Source: Tessaracoccus antarcticus
Lineage (GTDB): Bacteria; Actinomycetota; Actinomycetes; Propionibacteriales; Propionibacteriaceae
Direction of reading: 5' to 3'
Assembly: GCF_003688855.1 (NCBI RefSeq)
Contig: NZ_REFW01000001.1
Span: 248,001 to 312,000, forward strand
DNA length: 64,000 bases
Part shown: piece by piece, positions 24,152 to 31,271 of the stretch
Layout of the letters: the number at the start of each line of letters is the position of its first letter
How positions within the stretch are numbered: position 1 is the stretch's first letter
Notes under the pieces: model-generated
The model's input: the letters and a program-made list of their open reading frames with translations, nothing else
What the model was told of the DNA's origin: nothing
Database searches by the model: none
Position numbers and translations under genes: made by a program

Positions 24152-25936
24152 TCAGCGGTCGGAGCGGAGACGATCAAGGCGTGCGTACATGTCCTCGATC
24201 AACGCCTTGAACCGTTCCTCCACCTGACGCCGACGCACCTTCAGCGTGGGAGTCAGCATGCCGTTGTCCATGGTGAGCTCATCATCCATGACCGCCGTCT
24301 CACGGGGCCGTTCCTGACTGGGCAGCATGGCAGTCAGCTCGGCGACGCGACGCTTGACCTCGTCGAGGAGTTCGTTGCCGGCGAGCCAGTCGGCCACCTC
24401 TCCAGGCCACTGCTTCATCTTCCCCAGTTCCTCCACCTGCGGGAGGGCAGGCTTGACGAGGAGCGTGATGTAGGGGCGGTTGTCGCCCAGCAGTACGGCA
24501 TGTTCGAAGAGCGGATCAGCGAGGATCATGCCCTCGATGGGCTGCGGCGCAACATTCTTGCCCCCCAGCGTGACGATGATGTCCTTCAACCGGTCGGTGA
24601 TCACGAGGTAACCGTCGGTGTCCACGTAGCCGATGTCGCCCGTGTGCAGCCAGCCGTCCTGGATGGCCTCAGCCGTTGCCTCATCGTTGTGCCAGTACCC
24701 GGCCATGACGTTGGGGCCCTTGTACAGGATCTCCCCGAGCTCACCGACACGCAGTTCACCTCCGACGATGACCCTTCCCGCCGTGCCGAACTTGAACCCA
24801 CCCGGCGAGTTGAAGCTCACCAGCGGGGACGCCTCCGTGAGGCCGTAGCCGGTGTAGATGGGCATGCCGATGGAGGAGAAGAACTCCTCGATCTCCTTGC
24901 GGAGCGGTGCCCCGCCGCATGCCAGCACCGTCTTGGTACCGCCCATCGCGGCGCGCACGTTGGAGTGGACGAGCTTGTCAGCCAATGGCAGCTGGGCGCG
25001 CCACCACAGGCTGGGGGTCCGTCCCTTGCGGAAGGAGTGCTGGTTGCGTGCACCCACCTGAAGCGCCCACGTGAAGATGTGACGCTTCACAGCTGACGAC
25101 GACACCTTGGCGTGCGCCGTCGAGAACACCGTCTCGTACAGCTTAGGAACACTCACGAGCAGCGTGGGCCTGGCCAGCACCAACTGGTCGGCCACGGTGC
25201 GGGCGTTCTCCACGTAGGTGTTCATGCATCCCTTGAGCAGCACGACGGTGGTCCATGCACGCTCCAGGGTGTGGGAGAGCGGAAGGAAAGCCAACGAATG
25301 ATCCTCGGGGCCGAATTCGAAAACCTTCTCGAGGGCCTCCTTCTGCCGCACCAGCGCCTTGTGCTCCAGCATGACGCCCTTAGGATCGCCGGTAGTGCCG
25401 GAGGTGTAGATGATGGAGGCGAGGTCAGAGCCCTCCGCCTCCCCCAGACGCGCTGCCAGCGCCGCGTCATCGGGCGTCGAGAGGAAATCGGCGAACGAGA
25501 TCACGCCCTCGGGAAGGTCGTCGTAGGGCTTGACGATGACGATGGTCTCGAGGCAGGGCAGCTCCGACTTCACCGAGAGCACGCGCTCACACTCGCTGCG
25601 GTTACCGACGAACAGGATGCGCAGCTCGGAGTCCCCCACGATGTGGCGGATCTGCGTGGGTGTGGACGTGGCGTACAGCGGAACCAGCACCCCCCGCACC
25701 GTGGCCACGCCGAAGTCGATTTCCGACCATTCAGGACAGTTGTTCAGGAACAGACCAACGCGGTCGCCGGCCTCGATGCCGATGTCCAGCAGACCCTGCG
25801 CAACGGCGTCGATGCGCTTCCCGAACTCCGTGAACGTCTGGGTGCGCCAGGCATCATCGACGCGGATGCGCGTGGCAGTGTTGTGGGGATGCTCGGCGAT
25901 GGTGGCTCGCATCCGCACGGCAATCTGTTCGATCAT
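24152..25936 (-). CDS. long-chain acyl-CoA synthetase
   Basis: This 594-residue AMP-forming ligase (FadD15-like) activates long-chain fatty acids to acyl-CoA via acyl-AMP. The P-loop-like motif YTSGTTGDPKGVMLEH is at about 175-190, TGYGLTEASP at about 355, GWLHTGDIGYVDTDGYL at about 430, and the hinge DRLKDIIVTLGGKNV follows. The adenylation lid ends with the Lys/Arg-rich segment LKVRRRQVEERF. The ATG at 25936 has a GGGGAG site; a TTG 15 bases upstream is less likely. It leads the operon with the rhodanese fusion and SGNH hydrolase. Confidence 0.94.
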   Translation of the reverse strand: MIEQIAVRMRATIAEHPHNTATRIRVDDAWRTQTFTEFGKRIDAVAQGLLDIGIEAGDRVGLFLNNCPEWSEIDFGVATVRGVLVPLYATSTPTQIRHIVGDSELRILFVGNRSECERVLSVKSELPCLETIVIVKPYDDLPEGVISFADFLSTPDDAALAARLGEAEGSDLASIIYTSGTTGDPKGVMLEHKALVRQKEALEKVFEFGPEDHSLAFLPLSHTLERAWTTVVLLKGCMNTYVENARTVADQLVLARPTLLVSVPKLYETVFSTAHAKVSSSAVKRHIFTWALQVGARNQHSFRKGRTPSLWWRAQLPLADKLVHSNVRAAMGGTKTVLACGGAPLRKEIEEFFSSIGMPIYTGYGLTEASPLVSFNSPGGFKFGTAGRVIVGGELRVGELGEILYKGPNVMAGYWHNDEATAEAIQDGWLHTGDIGYVDTDGYLVITDRLKDIIVTLGGKNVAPQPIEGMILADPLFEHAVLLGDNRPYITLLVKPALPQVEELGKMKQWPGEVADWLAGNELLDEVKRRVAELTAMLPSQERPRETAVMDDELTMDNGMLTPTLKVRRRQVEERFKALIEDMYARLDRLRSDR

Positions 25937-26027
25937 GGACTCCCCTGTCAATCATGTTCGGGTCAGCTTATCCACGTCAGCGTAACCACGGCCCCGGGGC
26001 CCCACAACCAGCAAGGAGGGGATGAAG

Positions 26028-26513
26028 ATGAAGCATCGTTTCCACACCACGGAGGTCGGTGACTACGTCCTGGTCCTGGACGACGGCGCCCTCACGGGGC
26101 TCTACCGACTCGAGCAGAAGCACATGCCCGCCGCCAGCGACCTGGGGGAACGTGACGACGCGGCCGGCGCTGAGGTGGTGACCCAGCTCGATGAGTACTT
26201 CGCGGGCGAGCGTCGCGACTTCCACCTCCGGCTGGCGCCCCGGGGTACGACTTTCCAGATCATGGTGTGGGATGCCCTGCGGGAGATCCCGTACGCGCAG
26301 ACCATGAGCTACGGGGAGCTGGCGGCGTCGCTCGGCCGCCCGACGGCGAGCCGGGCAGTCGGTGGTGCCACCGGTCGCAACCCGCTCAGCATCATCGTGC
26401 CGTGTCACCGTTTGGTGGGGTACTCCGGACAGTTGATCGGCTACGCCGGGGGCGCCACCACGAAACAGCTCCTGCTGGATCATGAACGGCGCATTGCCGC
26501 TGCAGACCAGTAG
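26028..26513 (+). CDS. ogt: O6-methylguanine-DNA methyltransferase
   Basis: This 161-residue protein repairs O6-alkylguanine by irreversible transfer of the alkyl group to its cysteine. The acceptor site is IIVPCHRLVG, and the helix-turn-helix and arginine-finger region SYGELAASLGRPTASRAVG is complete, as is the C-terminal GYAGG. ATG 26028 (MKHRFH) sits 8 bases after AGGAGG; the ATG at 26022 is too close to it. It is a single gene converging on the NPG-repeat genes. Confidence 0.95.
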   Translation: MKHRFHTTEVGDYVLVLDDGALTGLYRLEQKHMPAASDLGERDDAAGAEVVTQLDEYFAGERRDFHLRLAPRGTTFQIMVWDALREIPYAQTMSYGELAASLGRPTASRAVGGATGRNPLSIIVPCHRLVGYSGQLIGYAGGATTKQLLLDHERRIAAADQ

Positions 26514-26542
26514 GAGCTGTCCGTCCTTCGACCAACCACACG

Positions 26543-26773
26543 TCAGACCAGTTCAGGCCCCGGGTTGTCCGAACCCTCGCCCGGAACCTCTTCCGGCTCA
26601 TCGGCGGTGTGGCCGCCCGGGTTCTGTGAACCCCTGTGCGGGCGTTCCTCCGGCACGTCGCCGGGGTGACCGCCCGGGTTCAGCGTCCCCATCGCTGGAA
26701 CCTCCTCGGGTACTTCCGGCGAGTGTCCGCCGGGATTTTCCGACCCGTGTCGGGGATGTGGTTTTTGACTCAT
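26543..26773 (-). CDS. NPG-repeat small acidic protein 1
   Basis: I do not recognise this 76-residue protein. It is made almost entirely of four units of about 18 residues. Each unit carries a G-(S/T)-x-N-P-G core: HGSENPGG, MGTLNPGG, RGSQNPGG and EGSDNPGP. The units are joined by PEEVP- or PEERP-type acidic linkers. It has no Cys, Trp, Tyr or Phe and is predicted to be disordered. It ends in NPGPELV, like the next gene (NPGPELA). GAGGAAGGA lies 6-7 bases before the ATG. It is the third of three small related genes on the same strand and is likely co-transcribed with them. Confidence 0.75.
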   Translation of the reverse strand: MSQKPHPRHGSENPGGHSPEVPEEVPAMGTLNPGGHPGDVPEERPHRGSQNPGGHTADEPEEVPGEGSDNPGPELV

Positions 26774-26817
26774 GGCAAATCCTTCCTCAGTTGGGATGAG
26801 TTCCTGGGTGAGATGAC

Positions 26818-27051
26818 TCAGGCGAGTTCCGGACCCGGGTTCTGGGACCCCTCCTCGGGGACCTTCTCCTCAATTCCGTCGAGGTTCGGGCCGGGGTTCT
26901 CGGATCCGTCCGCCGGGACCTCCTTGACCACGTCCCCCAGGTTGGGCCCAGGGTTACCCGAACCCTCTTCGGGTACCTCTTCGACCACCTGTTCCCCGTA
27001 GCCCCCAGGGTTGTCGGACCCCTCGTCCGGGAGGTCCTGCACTTCGGTCAT
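26818..27051 (-). CDS. NPG-repeat small acidic protein 2
   Basis: This 77-residue protein is built from four tandem units: LPDEGSDNPGGYGEQV, VPEEGSGNPGPNLGDV, VPADGSENPGPNLDGI and VPEEGSQNPGPELA. The GS-x-NPG core is invariant. It is strongly acidic, has no Cys or Trp, and shows no signal peptide or membrane helix. AAGGAG lies 6 bases before the ATG. It is 44 bases upstream of repeat protein 1 and 105 bases downstream of repeat protein 3. Function is unknown; the conserved core and short regular linkers imply a selected structural or binding role. Confidence 0.78.
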   Translation of the reverse strand: MTEVQDLPDEGSDNPGGYGEQVVEEVPEEGSGNPGPNLGDVVKEVPADGSENPGPNLDGIEEKVPEEGSQNPGPELA

Positions 27052-27156
27052 CTTGACTCCTTCGTCATTGCCGACGGCGTGCGCGTCGGCGCGCATCTAC
27101 CGCCATTATCACCCCATGCGATGGGTGCCTGCCGCGATCGGACGCCACCTGTTGCC

Positions 27157-27315
27157 TCAGCGCTGAGCGGGTTCATCGGGGTCGACGCCCTCTGCCGGGT
27201 CCTGTGCATGGGGCGTGCCCGCAGTGGTGTCGTCGCCGGGGTTCTCCGCCCCTTCTGCTGGCGCCTCGGTGGTGACGCGGTCAACATCCTCGGATGGTTG
27301 ATTCTGTTCGCTCAT
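27157..27315 (-). CDS. NPG-repeat small acidic protein 3
   Basis: This 52-residue protein (MSEQNQPSEDVDRV...) has one clear unit, TEAPAEGAENPGDD, and a weaker one, DPAEGVDPDEPAQR, in which NPG has become DPD. It is acidic and disordered, with no Cys or aromatic residues. AAGGAG lies 6 bases before the ATG. It is the first of the three related small genes and is divergent from the GPH symporter gene. It is the least repetitive member, perhaps the ancestral form or a degraded copy. Confidence 0.68.
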   Translation of the reverse strand: MSEQNQPSEDVDRVTTEAPAEGAENPGDDTTAGTPHAQDPAEGVDPDEPAQR

Positions 27316-27451
27316 GGCAACTCCTTCGTGGTGCTTGTCAGCCCGCTTCCGTGACCTCACGGACCTCCATTGTGTCGGGCATCGGGTCTCCTGAGGGGAT
27401 GAATGGCGAACTGCTGCTGCTGTAACCAGCAGGCGTGCAACACTGACGCCC

Positions 27452-28855
27452 ATGAGTGGACTCGGGGGGGATCCGACGTCGTCGGACGGGTCCGTGGCGC
27501 CTGATCGGTGGCGCAACAGGCTGAGCTTCGGATTGGGAACCATCGGCCGGGACATGTCGGCCGCGTTGGTCAGCCTCTACCTTGTGTACTACCTCACCGA
27601 GGTGGTCAACATCTCCCAGGCCACACTGGTGGGCGTGACCGTCATCATCGTGGTCATGCGTATCTTCGACGCACTGAACGACCCGGTGATGGGTGTCGTC
27701 GTCGACAACACCCGCTCCCGGTGGGGGAAGTTCAAGCCATGGATCGCCGTCGGCGCCGTGCTGTGGGCGGTCTCCACCCTCATCCTGTTCGTCGACACAG
27801 GACTGCGGGGAACCGGGTTCCTCCTGGTGTTCGCCGTGGCCTACCTGATGTGGGGCATCAGCTACACCATCAACGACATCTCCTTCTACGGCATGCTCCC
27901 GTCCCTGTCACGGAACCTGAAGGAGCGCGAAGCCATTGGGGTGGTGGCACGCATCGCCGCCAACGTCGGCCTTTTCAGTGTCGTGGTGGGTGTCATCCCC
28001 ATCACGAACCAGCTCACGGCCCTGCTGGGTAGTGAGGAGAAGGCCTGGTTCGTCTTCGCCGTGATCCTCGTGTCCCTGATGCTGGCGTTCCAGTCCCTCA
28101 CACTCATCTTCACGCGACAGCGGGTTGCGACCCCCACTGCCCGCACCCCTCTGCGTGAACTGTTCGCCGTCATCACCCGCAACGACCAACTGCTCGTGGT
28201 GACAGCCGCCATGCTGCTGTTCATGGCCGGGTACACCGCCACCACCAGCCTGGGCATCTACTACTTCAAGTATGTGTACGGCGACGAGGGGATGTACCCC
28301 ATCTTCGCCCTCATCCTCGGGGTGGCGCAGCTCACCGGCCTGGCCATCTTCCCGCTCGTCTCTGCCCGGCTGACGCGTCGCCAGATCCACGGGGTGGCCT
28401 CCGCGATGTGCGCCGCGGGGCTGGCCGTCTTCGCTCTCGCCGGCTCATCGATGGCGCTCATCGCCGTGGCCGGTGTGTTGCTGTTCATGGGGCAGGCGTT
28501 CATCCAGCTCCTGATGCTGCTGTTCATCGCAGATTGTGTCGAGTACGGGGAGTGGAAGCTGGGCCGTCGCAACGAGTCCATCACGTTCGCCCTGCAGCCG
28601 TTCATCTACAAGGCCTCGAACGCGCTCGGCACCGGCCTTGTTGGTATCGCCCTCGTGGTCTCCGGCATCAGTCGGGCGCAGTCCGCGGCCGACCTCACGG
28701 CCTCGGGCGTGGTGTCGTTCAAAGTGGTGATGATGGTGGTGCCCATGGTGCTGGTGATCATCAGCTGGGTGGTGTTGCGACGCTGGTACACACTGGATGA
28801 GAAGCGCTATGCCGGCATCGTCTCGGACCTGCGCACGAGGGAAGGTTTGTCGTGA
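27452..28855 (+). CDS. GPH-family glycoside:cation symporter
   Basis: This 467-residue membrane protein has about twelve helices and belongs to the glycoside-pentoside-hexuronide:cation symporter (MelB/LacS-like) branch of the MFS. Evidence is the N-terminal SFGLGTIGRDMSAALVSLYLVYYLTEV (core GTIGRDM), FDALNDPVMGVVVDNTRSRWGKFKPW (core DALNDPVMG) and the loop DCVEYGEWKLGRRNE in the second half, all family hallmarks. There is no IIA-like C-terminal domain. The stop overlaps the GH13 gene, so the pair imports an alpha-glucoside and hydrolyses it. Confidence 0.93.
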   Translation: MSGLGGDPTSSDGSVAPDRWRNRLSFGLGTIGRDMSAALVSLYLVYYLTEVVNISQATLVGVTVIIVVMRIFDALNDPVMGVVVDNTRSRWGKFKPWIAVGAVLWAVSTLILFVDTGLRGTGFLLVFAVAYLMWGISYTINDISFYGMLPSLSRNLKEREAIGVVARIAANVGLFSVVVGVIPITNQLTALLGSEEKAWFVFAVILVSLMLAFQSLTLIFTRQRVATPTARTPLRELFAVITRNDQLLVVTAAMLLFMAGYTATTSLGIYYFKYVYGDEGMYPIFALILGVAQLTGLAIFPLVSARLTRRQIHGVASAMCAAGLAVFALAGSSMALIAVAGVLLFMGQAFIQLLMLLFIADCVEYGEWKLGRRNESITFALQPFIYKASNALGTGLVGIALVVSGISRAQSAADLTASGVVSFKVVMMVVPMVLVIISWVVLRRWYTLDEKRYAGIVSDLRTREGLS

Positions 28856-30795
28856 TGCAGCGAGAGCACCGTTCGTCGAGACGTGGCCTGGACCGCCACT
28901 CAACCGTGGGGGACGTCTATGCCCACCCGTTGGGGCGCGACGTGATCGGCAGAATCCTGCTCCAGATGGGCCGCTCCCGACTCTGGGTGGACAACCCCGT
29001 CATCCGCCCACTGCCACTTGGTCTCATCGAACGCGTCGGAGGGCGTCTGATGGGGCCCGGCTTCATGGACACCCTGCTGGAACTCCTCAACGACGTCTCC
29101 GACTCCCCGGCCCGCACCACCGGCCCCGTTGTCCCCCACTGGTGGAAGGAGGCAGTGTTCTACCAGGTCTACCCACGGTCCTTCGCCGACTCCAATGGCG
29201 ACGGCGTCGGTGACCTGCGGGGTGTCATCAACCACCTCGACCACCTCACCGAGCTGGGTGTCGACTGCCTGTGGCTGTCCCCGATCTTCGCGTCACCCAA
29301 TGAGGACAACGGCTACGACATCTCCGACTATCGCGCCGTCATGACCGAGATGGGCACCCAGGAGGACATCGACGAACTGATCGCCGCCTGCCACGAGCGG
29401 GGGATGCGGATCATCCTCGACCTGGTGGTGAACCACACCTCCGACCAGCACGCGTGGTTCAGAGCGGCACGCAAGGACCCGGACGGACCGTACGGCAGCT
29501 ACTACATGCTTCGCCGTGGGGAGCCGGAGTTGCTCCCCAACAACTGGGGCTCGTACTTCTACGGCCCTGCCTGGCGATGGCTCGACGACGCGAAACGCTG
29601 GGCGCTGCACCTGTTCGCCCCTGGTCAGGTAGACCTCAACTGGGACAACCCGGCAGTGCGACGCGAAGTGGCCGACATCGTGCAGTGGTGGCTCGCTCGC
29701 GGCATCGATGGTTTCCGACTCGACGTCATCAACTTCATTTCCAAGCGGCCGGGTCTGCCCGACGGCAACGAGCTCGTCGGTCGGCTCATGCAGTATCCCG
29801 GGGTGGAGCACTACTTCCACGGCCCCAACCTCCACCGGTACCTGGCCGAGCTGCGTCGGGAGGGGTTTACCCGCCCGGGCGACACCACGGAGGGGCCGGG
29901 CTGCGATCCCGTGGCCGTCATGATCGGCGAGACCCCCGGCATCGGCGTTGAGACCGGCCGACTCCTCACAGGTGAGGATCGCCAGGAGCTGGATCTCCTC
30001 TTTGGCTTCGACCTGCTGGACAATCCGGGCAAAACGCGGTGGGACGACTACCGCTACGACCTCAACGAGCTCAAGGCCCAGATGGTGTCCCGTGAATCCC
30101 GCCTCGGTTCCGGGGACTGGGTGAGCCTGTTCTGGGAGAACCACGACAACCCGCGCATGATCTCGAAAGTGGACGCCGATCCGCGCCACCGCACCGCTCT
30201 GGGCAAGGCTCTGGCGGCGATCCAGCTGCTCTCGCGGGGCACCTCGTTCATCTACCAGGGCCAGGAGATCGCGGCCGTCAACCAGGCTTTCCCGGACGCC
30301 GCGTCCTTCCGCGACATCGAGACCCTGAACCGTCTGGCGTTGCAGCAGGACCCTGAGAGCATCGATGGGGTGATGGCCGGGTCGCGTGACCATGCGCGCA
30401 CTCCCATGCGATGGGACGATTCCGCGTCCCACGGGTTCACCACGGGCACACCGTGGATCGGATTCCATGAGCAGTCCACCGGGTACACCGTGGCGGAACA
30501 GCGGCAGGACCCAAACTCCGTGCTGAACTTCTACCGCCGCCTCATCGAACTGCGCCGGCAACACCGGGCACTCAGGCTGGGCGATGTCCACTACGTCGAC
30601 GCCCACCGTCGCGACTACTTCGCCTGGCGGCGCGAGCTCGACGGCGACTCCTGGCTCATCGAAGTCAACCTCTCGGGGCGCCATCTGCACCGCCCACACC
30701 GCGACGAACTCGTGCGCACGGTCCTGGCAACCGGCAGCGGCGACCCGGCACGACTCGACCCCTACGAGGTGCGGCTCCACCACCTGCTCGGCTGA
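28852..30795 (+). CDS. GH13 alpha-glucosidase, oligo-1,6-type
   Basis: This 647-residue protein has a complete GH13 barrel starting at about residue 97 (WWKEAVFYQVYPRSFADSNGDG; core FYQVYPRSF). The catalytic residues are Asp291 (GFRLDVINF), Glu360 (VMIGET) and Asp432 (ENHDNPR). The residue after the nucleophile is Val, which in characterised relatives goes with alpha-1,6 specificity (oligo-1,6-glucosidase, isomaltase). The first 90 residues are an unusual helical extension (HSTVGDVYAHPLGRDVIGRI...). The start is the GTG at 28852 or the ATG at 28855, overlapping the symporter stop. Oligosaccharides enter by the symporter and are cut in the cytoplasm. Confidence 0.93.
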   Translation: MMQREHRSSRRGLDRHSTVGDVYAHPLGRDVIGRILLQMGRSRLWVDNPVIRPLPLGLIERVGGRLMGPGFMDTLLELLNDVSDSPARTTGPVVPHWWKEAVFYQVYPRSFADSNGDGVGDLRGVINHLDHLTELGVDCLWLSPIFASPNEDNGYDISDYRAVMTEMGTQEDIDELIAACHERGMRIILDLVVNHTSDQHAWFRAARKDPDGPYGSYYMLRRGEPELLPNNWGSYFYGPAWRWLDDAKRWALHLFAPGQVDLNWDNPAVRREVADIVQWWLARGIDGFRLDVINFISKRPGLPDGNELVGRLMQYPGVEHYFHGPNLHRYLAELRREGFTRPGDTTEGPGCDPVAVMIGETPGIGVETGRLLTGEDRQELDLLFGFDLLDNPGKTRWDDYRYDLNELKAQMVSRESRLGSGDWVSLFWENHDNPRMISKVDADPRHRTALGKALAAIQLLSRGTSFIYQGQEIAAVNQAFPDAASFRDIETLNRLALQQDPESIDGVMAGSRDHARTPMRWDDSASHGFTTGTPWIGFHEQSTGYTVAEQRQDPNSVLNFYRRLIELRRQHRALRLGDVHYVDAHRRDYFAWRRELDGDSWLIEVNLSGRHLHRPHRDELVRTVLATGSGDPARLDPYEVRLHHLLG

Positions 30796-30837
30796 GCGAT
30801 AGCGACAGCTGTTGATTTCAGCTCCTTCGGCCAAAAG

Positions 30838-30857
30838 TATATGCTTGCATCATGCAA
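30838..30857 (+). promoter_or_regulatory. -10 box and operator at leaderless MarR start
   Basis: TATATG at 30838-30843 looks like a -10 element, placing the transcript start at about 30850-30852, the A of the start codon itself. The perfect palindrome TTGCATcATGCAA (30845-30857) overlaps the start codon. There is no Shine-Dalgarno sequence, so the message is probably leaderless and autoregulated by the MarR protein. Confidence 0.6.
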
Positions 30858-31271
30858 CTAACCGATGAGATGGCGAGGCTGTTCGCAAACCTGGGGCGGG
30901 CACTGGCGAAACGTCCCCATCAGGGCATGGATCACCAGGACTTCTCGACGCTGGTGACCCTCTCCTCCGGCGCCTGCTCAGAGGGCGCGCGTCTCAGCGA
31001 CCTCGCCGCCATGCGCGGTTTCGACGTTTCCACCATGAGCCGCCGCGTCGCGCACCTGTGCGACAGCGGGCTCCTCGAGCGCCACCCCGACCCACAGGAC
31101 GGACGCGCACACCTGCTGTCCCTCAACGACGCAGGGCGCCATGCCCTCTCCGCCGAACGCGCCCGACGCGTACACCTCATCACCGAATCGCTGGGCGAGT
31201 GGACCCCCGAGGACAAGAGCGAGCTCGCCCGCCTACTCAGCCGATTGAACGACAGCCTGGAGAACGCATGA
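30852..31271 (+). CDS. MarR family regulator of efflux pump
   Basis: This 139-residue winged-helix protein has the MarR fold: recognition region RLSDLAAMRGFDVSTMSRRVAHL (core FDVSTMSRRV) and wing LERHPDPQDGRAHLLSL with the D-x-R motif. The ATG at 30852 has no ribosome-binding site but matches a predicted leaderless start. A 13-base palindrome overlaps the ATG. Its stop overlaps the start of the DHA2 pump gene by four bases (ATGA), the classical arrangement of a local repressor that is released by the pump's substrate. Confidence 0.9.
   Translation: MQLTDEMARLFANLGRALAKRPHQGMDHQDFSTLVTLSSGACSEGARLSDLAAMRGFDVSTMSRRVAHLCDSGLLERHPDPQDGRAHLLSLNDAGRHALSAERARRVHLITESLGEWTPEDKSELARLLSRLNDSLENA

Noticed and set aside
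26543-27051. NPGP motifs resembling viral 2A ribosome-skipping peptides
   Set aside because: The 2A motif needs D-(V/I)-E-x-N-P-G-P and works on eukaryotic ribosomes. Here the preceding residues are GS(x) and the host is bacterial, so the likeness is coincidence.
29293-30834. 513-codon minus-strand open frame
   Set aside because: Antisense shadow of the GH13 gene, whose catalytic residues fix the true frame.
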